A stretch of 44,111 nucleotides of DNA from SIG440 sp045587485. GTDB taxonomy: Bacteria; Bacillota; Clostridia; Monoglobales; Monoglobaceae. Location of the stretch: positions 1 to 44,111 of the forward strand of contig JAZNCI010000048.1 of assembly GCA_045587485.1 (NCBI GenBank), read 5' to 3'. The notes beneath the pieces are model-generated. The model worked only from the letters and a program-made list of their open reading frames with translations, was not told the DNA's origin and made no database searches. A program made the translations under genes and the position numbers. Shown piece after piece: positions 17,784-26,383 of this stretch. Position 1 is the first letter of the stretch; every line of letters begins with the position of its first letter.

Positions 17784-17848
17784 AAAGCTTTTGTTTGCGT
17801 TGCAGCAAATTAAATAATTACACAGAAGAAAAGAGGTGGCTCCTGCTG

Positions 17849-18517
17849 ATGGTAAACATAGGTAACGAATGGGATAAGCTCCTTGAGGGTGAGTTTGATA
17901 AGGAGTATTATATAAAGCTCCGCAGCTTTCTTGCGAAAGAATACCAAACCAAAACAGTATATCCCGATATGCACGATATTTTTAATGCATTAAAATATAC
18001 TTCATATAGCGATGTCAAGGTTGTTATCATCGGTCAGGACCCGTATCACGGTGCAGGTCAGGCTCACGGGCTTAGTTTTTCAGTTAAGCGCGGAATAGAA
18101 CAACCGCCGTCTCTTAAAAATATCTTCAAGGAAATTCACAATGATTTAGGGCTAGAATTCCCCAATCACGGTCAGCTTACCTGTTGGGCACAGCAGGGAG
18201 TGCTTTTGCTTAACGCGGTACTGACGGTCCGTGCAGGTGAGGCAAACAGCCACAGGGGTATGGGCTGGGAGAATTTTACCGACCGAATCATTGAACTGCT
18301 TAATAGAAGAGAAAAGCCAATGGTTTTTTTGCTGTGGGGTGCAAACGCACGGCAGAAAAAAAGGCTGATATCAAATCCCAACCACAAAATTCTTGAAACC
18401 GTCCATCCCAGCCCGTTGTCGGCATATAACGGTTTTTTTGGCTGCAGGCATTTTTCTTTGGCTAACGAATTTTTAAAGTCCGCAGGGCATACAATTGTTG
18501 ATTGGAATTTGGATTAG
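17849..18517 (+). CDS. ung: Uracil-DNA glycosylase, family 1
   Basis: 222 residues; removes uracil from DNA to start base excision repair. Motifs: VIIGQDPYHGAGQAHGL with the catalytic Asp, LLLNAVLTV, the NSHRGMGWENFT segment, and HPSPLSAYNGFFGCRHF. Length is normal for the family. AGAGGTGG precedes ATG 17849. Confidence 0.96.
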   Translation: MVNIGNEWDKLLEGEFDKEYYIKLRSFLAKEYQTKTVYPDMHDIFNALKYTSYSDVKVVIIGQDPYHGAGQAHGLSFSVKRGIEQPPSLKNIFKEIHNDLGLEFPNHGQLTCWAQQGVLLLNAVLTVRAGEANSHRGMGWENFTDRIIELLNRREKPMVFLLWGANARQKKRLISNPNHKILETVHPSPLSAYNGFFGCRHFSLANEFLKSAGHTIVDWNLD

Positions 18518-18542
18518 TTTTTTGTCTGAAAGGAAAAGGATT

Positions 18543-19265
18543 ATGAGAGATACTGTTGAAATACTTGGAGTCAAGGTTGACAGAGTGACTTTTAAAAAAG
18601 CATTGAATATTGCCGAGAGTTTTGTAATGGAAGAGGGAGTTTCTACAATCTTCACACCCAATGCTGAAATTATAATGTGCGCTCAGGATGATGCCGAGAT
18701 GATGAAAATTCTGAACAATGCCGATATGTGTACGGCAGACGGCATAGGTGTTGTGTATGGCTCGAAAATTTTAAAGGACCCTGTTCCAGAGCGAGTTGCA
18801 GGCTTTGACCTTGTGTGCGCTCTCCTTGAGCGTATATCAAAGACGGACAATGGAGTTTTCCTTTTTGGCGCAAAGCCAGGCGTTGCAGAGATTGCTAAAG
18901 AAAAAATAGAAGAAAAATATCCGGGTCTTTCGGTTGTGGGCTGCCGAAATGGATATTTCAAGACCGAGGATGAGCCAGATATCGTTCGTCAGATAAACCA
19001 ATCAGGGGCAAAGCTTCTTTTGGTTTGTCTTGGTGCCCCCAAGCAAGAAAAATGGATTTCTGCACACAAGCACGAGCTTAATGTAAACCTTTGTATGGGT
19101 GTTGGCGGAACTATTGATGTTTTTGCAGGTGTTGCCAAGCGTGCCCCTGAAATTTTTATTAAGCTTAATCTTGAATGGGCTTACAGAATTATAAAAAATC
19201 CATCGAGAATGGGCAGATTTGCGGCACTTCCCAAATTTGTGATTAAGGTTATAAAAAGCAGATAA
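18543..19265 (+). CDS. WecB/TagA/CpsF-family (GT26) glycosyltransferase
   Basis: 240 residues. GT26 enzymes transfer N-acetylmannosamine(-uronate) to a lipid-linked GlcNAc, the committed step in wall teichoic acid or enterobacterial common antigen synthesis. Seen: FTPNAEIIMCAQDD, TADGIGVVYGSK, VFLFGAKPGVAEIA, LLVCLGAPKQEKWI and GVGGTIDVFAGVAKRAPE. AAAGGAAAAGG precedes ATG 18543. No teichoic acid cluster is adjacent. Confidence 0.9.
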   Translation: MRDTVEILGVKVDRVTFKKALNIAESFVMEEGVSTIFTPNAEIIMCAQDDAEMMKILNNADMCTADGIGVVYGSKILKDPVPERVAGFDLVCALLERISKTDNGVFLFGAKPGVAEIAKEKIEEKYPGLSVVGCRNGYFKTEDEPDIVRQINQSGAKLLLVCLGAPKQEKWISAHKHELNVNLCMGVGGTIDVFAGVAKRAPEIFIKLNLEWAYRIIKNPSRMGRFAALPKFVIKVIKSR

Positions 19266-19278
19266 AGGAGATGATATT

Positions 19279-19824
19279 ATGCTGTATATGTTTTTGACTG
19301 ACGGCTTCGAAGAAACAGAGGCAATAGGTTGTCTTGATGTTCTGCGCAGAGCAAAGATAGATGTTATGACGGTTGGTGTGAGCAACAGGAAAATTACGGG
19401 CAGTCACGGAGTATGCGTTATGTCAGACATCGGTGCTGACGAAATCAGCTTGGATGGTTTAGATGGCGTTATTTTGCCCGGCGGTATGCCCGGCACCACA
19501 AATCTTCAGGCAGATGACAGAGTTATAAATACGGTAAGGTATTGTGCCGAGCATGGCAAGCTGGTTGCTGCAATTTGTGCAGCACCGATGATATTGGGCC
19601 AGCTTGGTCTTCTTGAAGGCAAGATTGCAGTTTGTTATCCTGGATTTGAGCAGCATCTTAATGGCGCAAAGGTTGACGAAGGTGCTTTTGTGGCAATCGA
19701 CGGAAACATTATTACAGCCAAGGGCGCAGGTGTATCAATGCTTTTTGGTGCAAGAATTGCAGATTGGTTTAAGGCAGGTGCAGGTCAGGAAATACTTGAC
19801 CAGATGCAACATCCGATAGTATAG
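19279..19824 (+). CDS. DJ-1/PfpI-family protein (YajL/ThiJ type)
   Basis: 181 residues, class I glutamine-amidotransferase-like fold. It has FEETEA with the conserved Glu, GVILPGGMPGTTNL and the nucleophile-elbow Cys in AAICAAPMIL. Members are reported chaperones, glyoxalases or deglycases; which applies is unknown. AAAGGAG precedes ATG. Likely co-transcribed with GT26 and the CPBP protease. Confidence 0.9.
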   Translation: MLYMFLTDGFEETEAIGCLDVLRRAKIDVMTVGVSNRKITGSHGVCVMSDIGADEISLDGLDGVILPGGMPGTTNLQADDRVINTVRYCAEHGKLVAAICAAPMILGQLGLLEGKIAVCYPGFEQHLNGAKVDEGAFVAIDGNIITAKGAGVSMLFGARIADWFKAGAGQEILDQMQHPIV

Positions 19825-19841
19825 CGTGGGATTGAAAATTG

Positions 19842-20753
19842 ATGACAGAAAAGAAATATGAACTGAGAAAACAAATAAAGAGTGTTCGTTGGATAATTTT
19901 TTGGGTTGTGCTGGCGCAGTTTGCTGCAGAACTCGTTGTCGGTGCAATTCTGAGTTTTATGGAAAACCCTCCTCACGAATATATACGCGTTGCTCTTATT
20001 GAGCTTCTGGCGATAGGCGTACCCATAATTGTGTATGCCCGTTCGGTGTGGAACAGTGGTGTCAGTGATGCCAAACAGGAGTTCTGGCTGAAACCTTGCA
20101 AGGCGTATTTTTTAATTCTTGCGGCATTTCTGGGTTTTTTTGGCCAATTTGTGATGATATTACTCAATATGCCTGCAAATTTTTTGATGCAGACATTGCT
20201 TAAACAAACTTATGAAGATGTTATACCTATGGCGCTCAGTGGCGGTGAGGTGCTGCTTGGTGTTGTTGCTGTGGTGATTATTCCTGCGGTTTTAGAGGAA
20301 TTTTGGATGAGAGGAATTATTTTTTCGGTATACAACAAAAGCAATACACTTGCGGCAGTTTTCTTTACCAGCCTGATATTTGCATTGCTACATCTCAGAA
20401 TAAACGAGGCGCTGGGATTTTTGTTTATGGGCATTGTGTCATCTGTTGTGCTGATAAAGTGTAGTTCTGTGTATGCTGCTATGGTTTATCACGGATTCAG
20501 CAATCTGACAGCTCTTCTGCTTGGCGGATTTATTCTTCCATACGTGATAGATTATATATGGATAGTTTTTATTATTACCGTATTGGGTTTTATGTTTTTT
20601 TTCGCCTTGTTGTTAATACAAAAAAACAGGGTAGCAATGCACAGAAATTTCAAAGCTGGCACACTTGTGCTTAACAGCCTGTTCAGTATGCCGATAATTT
20701 TAAGTATAGTAGTTGTGATAATAAAATATTTTCTGATAAATTTTATAGGATGA
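19842..20753 (+). CDS. CPBP-family intramembrane metalloprotease
   Basis: 303 residues, about eight transmembrane helices. The abortive-infection/CAAX protease motifs are present: EE-x3-RG (LEEFWMRGIIF), F-x3-H (FALLHLRINE) and a late HGFSN with a conserved His. Members cleave prenylated or other membrane substrates, or process peptides. ATG 19842 directly follows an alternative TTG at 19839; the ribosome binding site (GTGGGA) is weak. Confidence 0.85.
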   Translation: MTEKKYELRKQIKSVRWIIFWVVLAQFAAELVVGAILSFMENPPHEYIRVALIELLAIGVPIIVYARSVWNSGVSDAKQEFWLKPCKAYFLILAAFLGFFGQFVMILLNMPANFLMQTLLKQTYEDVIPMALSGGEVLLGVVAVVIIPAVLEEFWMRGIIFSVYNKSNTLAAVFFTSLIFALLHLRINEALGFLFMGIVSSVVLIKCSSVYAAMVYHGFSNLTALLLGGFILPYVIDYIWIVFIITVLGFMFFFALLLIQKNRVAMHRNFKAGTLVLNSLFSMPIILSIVVVIIKYFLINFIG

Positions 20754-20759
20754 TTTGTT

Positions 20760-21803
20760 ATGAAAAAAAGGATGAAAGACAGGATAAAGAAAATCTCTCC
20801 CCTGATGTGTTGTGTCTGCATTGCTGCAGCGGTGCTTGTCTTGTGGATGGCAACGGTTTTGGTTGATGTTTTTGGATTGGGTATCGGAAAGGGAAAAGAG
20901 GTCATGGTGACAATCCCCAAGGGATCAAGCCTGACCGAGATTTCAAACATACTGAAAGAAGAACGGGTTATAAAGCATCCGTTTCTGTTTCGTTTGCGTG
21001 TTAAGGCATCGTCGGGCGAATATATTTTTCAGCAGGGCGGACATTTTATAGGCAAAAGTCTCAGCTATGCCAATATTGCAAAAGAGCTTACCCAATATCC
21101 CGATGTGAGCATCGATGAAACAGTTCAGGTTCTTATACCCGAGGGATTTGAGGCGTGGCAGATTGCTGAAACTCTTGAAAAAGCGGGGTTGGTTGACAAG
21201 GAGGTCTTTTTAAGAGAGCTTGATAAGGGTGATTTTGACTTTGATTTTATATCACAGATTGAACGTGACGAAAATCGACTTGAGGGGTATCTGTTTCCGG
21301 CAACGTATGAGTTTGCCATATGGGAAACCGAACGAGATATTATAAATAAAATGCTTCAGGCATTTCAATCTTATGTCCTGCCGGTATACGAGAAAGCACA
21401 AACCGACTACACACTTGACGAGGTAATAACCCTTTCGTCGATAGTAGAGCGTGAGGCGGCAAATGAATCTGAGCGTGGCAGAATTGCGTCTGTTTTCTAT
21501 AACAGAATGGAGAGGGATATGACACTTAGCTCTTGCGCAACAGTTCAGTATATTATAAAAGAAAGAAAACCAATTTTAAGCAATTCCGATATAAAAATCA
21601 AATCTGATTACAACACATATATTCACAAAGGTTTGCCAATCGGCCCTATTGCATCTCCGGGCGTAAATTCTGTTAAGGCGGTGCTTTATCCAGAGAAGAG
21701 CGACTATCTGTATTTTGCGGCAAGGGCAGACGGCAGCGAAAATGTCTTTTCGCGAACAGATATTGAGCATATGAAAACGGTGGAAATGTTGCAGAGAAGA
21801 TGA
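20760..21803 (+). CDS. mltG: Endolytic murein transglycosylase
   Basis: 347 residues; cuts nascent glycan strands and so may set their length. One membrane helix (about 20-40), then a LysM-like subdomain (VTIPKGSSLTEISNILKEE) and the YceG catalytic domain with LEGYLFPATYEF and SSIVEREA, whose first Glu is catalytic in the family. It ends in the typical LYPEKSDYLYFAA. The order mltG-O-methyltransferase matches yrrL-yrrM of Bacillus. Confidence 0.94.
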   Translation: MKKRMKDRIKKISPLMCCVCIAAAVLVLWMATVLVDVFGLGIGKGKEVMVTIPKGSSLTEISNILKEERVIKHPFLFRLRVKASSGEYIFQQGGHFIGKSLSYANIAKELTQYPDVSIDETVQVLIPEGFEAWQIAETLEKAGLVDKEVFLRELDKGDFDFDFISQIERDENRLEGYLFPATYEFAIWETERDIINKMLQAFQSYVLPVYEKAQTDYTLDEVITLSSIVEREAANESERGRIASVFYNRMERDMTLSSCATVQYIIKERKPILSNSDIKIKSDYNTYIHKGLPIGPIASPGVNSVKAVLYPEKSDYLYFAARADGSENVFSRTDIEHMKTVEMLQRR

Positions 21804-21834
21804 AACAAAGGTTGAAAAGAGGTAGCTTTGACCA

Positions 21835-22497
21835 ATGAAGGCATGGATTGAAGAGGATAATATAAATTATGAATACATAATCCGTTATCTGAGAGATACT
21901 ATCCCTGAGAGTACGGGGCATATTGCGGAGATGGAACGGTATGCAAAGGCTAATGATGTGCCAATTTCACAGCCCGAAAGCATCAGGTTTGTTGAGGTGC
22001 TGATTAAAATTGCCGGCGCAAAACGTATTCTTGAATTGGGAACGGCTATCGGTTATTCTGCAATCAGAATGAGCAAAGCTTGTGATGCCGAGGTTGTAAC
22101 TGTGGAATTGTCGGAGGAAATGGCGGATATTGCCGAAAAGAACTTTGATATTTCGGGGGTTTCTTCCAGAGTGACGCTTCTTCGGGGCGACGCACGGCAG
22201 GTGGTTTCGCAAATGCCGGGCGAGGGCATTTTTGATGTGATATTTGTTGATGCCGCAAAGGGACAGTATATGGAATTTTTTCCCCACTGCGAACGTCTTT
22301 TGAAAAAGGGCGGAATACTTATTTCTGACAACGTTCTCTATAAAGGGATGACGGCAACAGATGAACTGGTAGTAAGGCGCAAAATTACAATTGTTCGTCG
22401 TCTGCGTAAATATCTTGAAATGCTGAAGGAGAATAAAGAGTTCAGCACGGCGTTATTACCCGTTGGTGACGGAATTGCACTGAGCTTTAAGGAGTGA
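21835..22497 (+). CDS. SAM-dependent O-methyltransferase (YrrM-like)
   Basis: 220 residues, class I Rossmann methyltransferase. Seen: ILELGTAIGYSAIRMS for SAM binding, TVELSEEMADIA, DVIFVDAAKGQY with the metal-binding Asp, and LISDNVLYKG. This matches the catechol/caffeoyl-CoA type family; YrrM homologues have been linked to tRNA wobble uridine methylation (TrmR), which is a plausible role. AGAGGTAG precedes ATG. It overlaps the rodA region by a few bases. Confidence 0.88.
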   Translation: MKAWIEEDNINYEYIIRYLRDTIPESTGHIAEMERYAKANDVPISQPESIRFVEVLIKIAGAKRILELGTAIGYSAIRMSKACDAEVVTVELSEEMADIAEKNFDISGVSSRVTLLRGDARQVVSQMPGEGIFDVIFVDAAKGQYMEFFPHCERLLKKGGILISDNVLYKGMTATDELVVRRKITIVRRLRKYLEMLKENKEFSTALLPVGDGIALSFKE

Positions 22498-22502
22498 AAA
22501 GG

Positions 22503-23624
22503 TTGATACTACAAAATGATAATCTAAATAAGCATAAGGACTTTAAAAAGAACTTCGATTTCTGGCTGTTTTTTTTGACCTTGGCTACTTCATTTTTTGG
22601 AATTTTAATGATTTCAAGTGCTTCGTCAACACCAGGTCGCCACGTGGCTGTACAGCTTGGAGCATTGATAATGGGTATAGTGCTGATGGGTGTTTTGATG
22701 GTTCTTGATTATGAGTATCTTGCGGAAATTTCGGGATATCTTTATATAGGTTCAGTGATACTTTTAATTTTGGTGCTTATACCGGGTATCGGCACATATG
22801 ACAATGGCGCACGCAGCTGGTTCCGCTTTGGACCTGTGGGTATTCAGCCTGCCGAGGTTGTGAAAATAGCATTTATAATCACCTTCGCCAAACACTTATC
22901 GGAGGTCGATTATCTGATTAACCGCCCAAGAAACGTGTTGTTTCTGTTGATTCATGCAGGATTTTTAATCGGTCTTATTTTGTTGCAGCCCGACTTTGGT
23001 ACGGCTGTGGTTTTCGGATGTATTATGATTACCATGCTGTTTACCGCAAAGATAAGCTGGAAATATATTGCTGCAGGAGTTGGTGCAATAGCGGCGGCTG
23101 TGCCTGTTGCATGGTTTTTTGTTTTTAAAGATTATCAGAAAGAACGTATTATAAATCTCTTCAACCCCGAAAACGACCCGTCAGGTACAGGTTATCAGGT
23201 TGCACAGTCAAAAATGGCAATCGGCTCTGGTCAGCTTTTTGGAAGCGGACTTTATCAGGGAGGCAGTCAAAACAGCAATTTTCTTCCCGAAAGGCATACC
23301 GACTTCATTTTCTCGGTGGTATGCGAGGAGCTTGGCTTTATCGGGGCGCTGGTGGTAGTTGCTCTTCTGGTTGCAATAATTGTAAGGTGTATTATGATAG
23401 GAATGAATGCACGCAACAGCCTTGGAATGTATATCTGTATGGGTGTTGCGGCAATGTTTACATTCCATTTGGTTGAAAATGTGGGTATGTGCATAGGCAT
23501 TATGCCCGTAACGGGCATCCCGTTGCCATTTTTCAGCTATGGAGGTTCGTCGTTGCTTACAAATCTTGTGGCTGTAGGGATGGTGCTTAATGTTAAATAC
23601 CGAAGCAAGGCCATAAACTTTTAA
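22503..23624 (+). CDS. rodA: RodA/FtsW-family SEDS glycosyltransferase
   Basis: 373 residues, ten predicted membrane helices. SEDS proteins polymerise lipid II into peptidoglycan with a class B PBP. Seen: GARSWFRFGPVGIQPAE near residue 100, LQPDFGTA, GSGQLFGSGLYQGGSQ, LPERHTDFIF and GIPLPFFSYGGSSLL. The gap between W-F and the PERHTDF loop fits RodA rather than FtsW. The start TTG 22503 has AAGGAG 8 bp upstream; GTG 22494 is inside that site. Last gene of the plus-strand run. Confidence 0.9.
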   Translation: MILQNDNLNKHKDFKKNFDFWLFFLTLATSFFGILMISSASSTPGRHVAVQLGALIMGIVLMGVLMVLDYEYLAEISGYLYIGSVILLILVLIPGIGTYDNGARSWFRFGPVGIQPAEVVKIAFIITFAKHLSEVDYLINRPRNVLFLLIHAGFLIGLILLQPDFGTAVVFGCIMITMLFTAKISWKYIAAGVGAIAAAVPVAWFFVFKDYQKERIINLFNPENDPSGTGYQVAQSKMAIGSGQLFGSGLYQGGSQNSNFLPERHTDFIFSVVCEELGFIGALVVVALLVAIIVRCIMIGMNARNSLGMYICMGVAAMFTFHLVENVGMCIGIMPVTGIPLPFFSYGGSSLLTNLVAVGMVLNVKYRSKAINF

Positions 23625-23627
23625 TGA

Positions 23628-23662
23628 AAAGAGAGCTGTTGCCTGAGGCAACAGCTCTTTCA
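23628..23662 (+). terminator. Terminator after rodA
   Basis: A perfect 12-bp stem AGAGCTGTTGCC/GGCAACAGCTCT with a three-base loop. The T-run is short (TT then CAAT). It directly abuts the decayed transposase fragment. Confidence 0.6.
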
Positions 23663-23828
23663 ATAGCACCATTATCCATACAATTTCCCTTGCGGGACAT
23701 ACTTTGAATAATGTTTGCTCTTTTAATAAGCGTTGGTATTCTGCATGTTGATATTGCCAACCTTGAACAGAATGAAATAGTGGTTTTGCATCAACAGAAA
23801 GCTTTTTGAACAAAGTATCAAGCATTTT
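23657..23828 (-). pseudogene. Decayed IS3-family transposase fragment (orfB C-terminal part)
   Basis: Minus-strand translation from 23825 gives LDTLFKKLSVDAKPLFHS, then VQGWQYQHAEYQRLLKEQ. A one-base frameshift near 23710 moves the reading to IQSMSRKGNCMDNGAIE. Together these match the conserved HSDQGWQYQ ... QSMSRKGNCxDNxxIES region of IS150/IS3-group transposases. The catalytic Asp of HSDQG is Val here, the frame is broken, and nothing of the N-terminal half or of terminal repeats is visible. It is a dead remnant. The rest of this gap (to 23862) shows nothing. Confidence 0.8.
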
Positions 23829-23862
23829 CCTGATTTGCTATAGGTTTGGATTTAATGAAATA

Positions 23863-25155
23863 TTAAAGTGTTTTAAAAACTTCGTCAAGGTCTTTATAAA
23901 GATACAGCGAGCCACACAGTATAACCGGCTTACCTTTTGAAAAAGCGGTCGTATATGCGGACATCAAATCGGGATGGGGGATTGCCTCAATTCCCAGAGC
24001 TTTTGCACATTCACATACCATTGACACTTCTGCGGCGCGGGGATTGTTTTCTACCTTCACCGCAAAAATTTCGGAATTTTTAAGCAGATTGCAGCTTTTA
24101 AGTATTTCAAGCTCACCTGAAATATCCTTGTCACCCATAAATGCCATTATAAAGGTTGCTCCCTGCCACTTTGGGAAATACCTGACAAGACACTTTGCCA
24201 ATGCATTCATACCGTTTTTATTGTGGGCACCGTCGTATATCACTATGGGATTGTTGCTTAAAATTTCAAACCTTCCGGGGTTTTTGGCTGCTTTAATGCC
24301 GCTTTTTATATACTCTTCGCAGATTCCAAGAGCATGGGCTGTCTCTATGGCAATGGCGGCATTCTGCGGCTGATAAAATCCGGGAATTCCACACTGTATA
24401 TCTTCAAATAGTTTTCCGTCAGATGCGGTATAGTCAAAAATTTCGTGAAAATCCACCGTGTTTTTTACAACAGGCAACCCTGCAAAAATCAGGCGGTTAA
24501 TTTGCCGGGCACATACCCGAGTCAGCACATTCTCTGCATTAGCGTGCTGAGGAGCGGAAACAGTAAGACCCCAACGGTTATCTGTAGGAGACTTTATAAT
24601 GCCTGCTTTTTCGGCGGCAATTTGTTCAATGGTGTCACCAAGATATTCGGTATGGTCGATGTCAATAGATGTTATAACCGAGGCAACTGGAGAGGGAATT
24701 ACGTTTGTTGCATCACGGGTGCCGCCAAGACCTGTTTCAAGAATAACCATATCGCATTGTTGCTCTTTAAAATAACAAAAGGCGGCGGCTGTCCATATTT
24801 CAAACTGAGTCGGAAGGTCGCCAAGCTCTGACTCGACCTTGCGTGCGGCATCTTCTACAACAAATAAAATGCGGTTGATGTCCTCGTCTGAAATAATAAC
24901 TCCGTCAACCGAAATACGTTCACACACCGAAACAAGGTTTGGTGATGTATAACGCCCAGTACGATAACCTGCATCAGTAAAAATGCATTGCAAAAAATTA
25001 CATACCGAGCCCTTCCCGTTGGTGCCCGCAATGTGTATAAATTTAAGCTCGTTCTGGGGGTTGCCCAGATGCTTCATCAGGCAGCTTATACCCTCAAGAC
25101 GAAGATTTGCAATTGCTTGAAAGCTGTTTGCAAATCTTTTGAAATTGTTACTCAT
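23863..25155 (-). CDS. folC: Folylpolyglutamate synthase / dihydrofolate synthase
   Basis: 430 residues, Mur-ligase fold. It adds glutamates to folates, which traps them in the cell. Seen: IAGTNGKGSVCNFL P-loop near residue 43, ETGLGGTRDATN near 140, SIDIDHTEYLGDTIEQIA and the C-terminal ILSNNPIVIYDGAHNKNG. GGAGGG precedes ATG. It lies 17 bp after the folT-like transporter gene, and both are under the THF riboswitch, so uptake and retention of folate are co-controlled. Confidence 0.95.
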   Translation of the reverse strand: MSNNFKRFANSFQAIANLRLEGISCLMKHLGNPQNELKFIHIAGTNGKGSVCNFLQCIFTDAGYRTGRYTSPNLVSVCERISVDGVIISDEDINRILFVVEDAARKVESELGDLPTQFEIWTAAAFCYFKEQQCDMVILETGLGGTRDATNVIPSPVASVITSIDIDHTEYLGDTIEQIAAEKAGIIKSPTDNRWGLTVSAPQHANAENVLTRVCARQINRLIFAGLPVVKNTVDFHEIFDYTASDGKLFEDIQCGIPGFYQPQNAAIAIETAHALGICEEYIKSGIKAAKNPGRFEILSNNPIVIYDGAHNKNGMNALAKCLVRYFPKWQGATFIMAFMGDKDISGELEILKSCNLLKNSEIFAVKVENNPRAAEVSMVCECAKALGIEAIPHPDLMSAYTTAFSKGKPVILCGSLYLYKDLDEVFKTL

Positions 25156-25172
25156 AGTTCGCCCTCCGTGGC

Positions 25173-25703
25173 TTAAAATTGTCTGAAACGGTCAATATAT
25201 TTGCGGGCCGCAATAAGAACGGCAGCCTGGAGAATCAACTTGATAATTCCGGCGATTATCCGTGCTGCAAATGCTACCGAAAAGGTGGGGTACCACTCAA
25301 GCCAGAAGGTAAAAAGCGATGTTGTGATAAACATATCAATACAGAACTGTACAATCACACATAGGATTGTTCGCAGAATGTACGCCCTTTTTGTAAGGTC
25401 AGGAGCAAAGAAAAACAGACCGAAAACCGCCCCTGACAAAAATTCAATAACTGTTATCTGTGGAATTAACGGACCCGAGGGTGCAAGAAAGCAGTTGAGC
25501 AAATCTCCGATTGCTGCAGTAAGCCCCGCAAGAACGGGACCAAACAAAGCTCCCGTAACATATACCGAAATAAATTTCAGTGGAATTTTCACAACTGTCC
25601 CGATACGCAAAGTGCAAAAAATTGAAAGCAGAGCTGTAATTGCCATAAGCAGACCCAGCACACAAAGGTTTTTTACTGTTAAAGACGGAAAAATTTTTTT
25701 CAA
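25173..25703 (-). CDS. folT: ECF transporter S component, folate-specific (FolT)
   Basis: 176 residues, six hydrophobic helices, substrate-binding subunit that would pair with a shared ECF module coded elsewhere. LKFISVYVTGALFGPVLAG and LTAAIGDLLNCF match the S-component core. Folate specificity is inferred from the THF riboswitch upstream and folC downstream. The start is TTG 25703, with AAAGGGTG about 8 bp upstream; that ribosome binding site lies in the hairpin at 25711-25739. Confidence 0.85.
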   Translation of the reverse strand: MKKIFPSLTVKNLCVLGLLMAITALLSIFCTLRIGTVVKIPLKFISVYVTGALFGPVLAGLTAAIGDLLNCFLAPSGPLIPQITVIEFLSGAVFGLFFFAPDLTKRAYILRTILCVIVQFCIDMFITTSLFTFWLEWYPTFSVAFAARIIAGIIKLILQAAVLIAARKYIDRFRQF

Positions 25704-25708
25704 AAAAT

Positions 25709-25741
25709 CACCCTTTCTGTAGAGTAGCTACAAAAAGGGTA
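25709..25741 (-). promoter_or_regulatory. RBS-sequestering hairpin (riboswitch expression platform)
   Basis: On the minus strand CTACAAAAAGGG-type and CCCTTTCTGTAG-type arms (25711-25722 with 25728-25739) pair over 11-12 bp and include the folT ribosome binding site AAAGGG. This points to control of translation initiation rather than termination, as there is no T-run. Confidence 0.65.
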
Positions 25742-25763
25742 ATAAAAAAGTTTACGAATTTTG

Positions 25764-25866
25764 CAGCAACGGAATGCGAAACCAACACCGCAAGCCAATG
25801 GGGCTTTTCGTAAAGACGGCAACTTCCCGTCCGTCTTTCACTTAACGCATTGATTTCTACTTTGCT
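25764..25866 (-). promoter_or_regulatory. THF (tetrahydrofolate) riboswitch aptamer
   Basis: Minus strand: P1 AGCAA/TTGCT closes the fold; then the conserved GCGTTAAGTG, a P3 stem AAAGACGG/CCGTCTTT holding GGGAAGTTG (consensus GGGAUGUYG), ACGAA, a small AGCC/GGCT hairpin, and GCGGTGTTGG with GCATTCCG. Order and key words match the folT-class THF riboswitch. It should reduce folT-folC expression when reduced folates are abundant. Confidence 0.9.
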
Positions 25867-25884
25867 AAAATGCAGAATGTAAAA

Positions 25885-26355
25885 TTATTTAAGCTGGTCA
25901 CGACGTTCTTTAACAATGTTGATGCACTGTTCAAGATCGCGAATGGTTTTGTGGACAACGGTTTCCACATTTTCAAGAAGATAGTCGGCATACTGATATG
26001 ATGATGTCTTTGCTGCCTGAGCCTCGGCATTTGCTTTGCCCGTGATTTCTTCGGCAGCAGCCATTGCTCTTTTTGTGATTTCGTTTTCGTTTATCATTGC
26101 GATAATCTTGTCGTTAGCCACCTTCATAAGTTCGTCGGCTTCTTTGTTTGCATCATTAATGATGTTCTGGCGTTCTGCGTTAATCCACTTTGCTTTTTCA
26201 AGGTCTGTGGGCAGCTTGAGACGGATTTCCTGAATAATTTCAAGGAGCTCCTCCTTGTCAAGCATACAACGACCTGTAAACGGAACAGCAGCACCCTTGT
26301 CTATTACATCCTCAAGCTCTGCCAGCAAATCCAAAGCATCCATAGTGTTGTCCAT
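25885..26355 (-). CDS. Coiled-coil protein of unknown function (DivIVA-like)
   Basis: 156 residues. Short N-terminal part, then a long helical stretch (about 60-125) rich in Ala, Glu and Lys (AAEEITGKANAEAQAAK), and a C-terminal helix. Such proteins next to coaD and rsmD in Clostridia are often labelled ATPase or V-type subunit H-like, but I see no nucleotide-binding motif. AAGGAGG precedes ATG. A structural or division role is only a guess. It is the last gene of the rsmD-coaD run. Confidence 0.65.
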   Translation of the reverse strand: MDNTMDALDLLAELEDVIDKGAAVPFTGRCMLDKEELLEIIQEIRLKLPTDLEKAKWINAERQNIINDANKEADELMKVANDKIIAMINENEITKRAMAAAEEITGKANAEAQAAKTSSYQYADYLLENVETVVHKTIRDLEQCINIVKERRDQLK

Positions 26356-26383
26356 AATAAATCCTCCTTAGTATTATCAAAAA

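Noticed and set aside
23208..23656. Long minus-strand frame continuing from the transposase scrap into rodA
   Set aside because: Only the part outside rodA resembles a transposase; the rest is antisense to a clear rodA gene.
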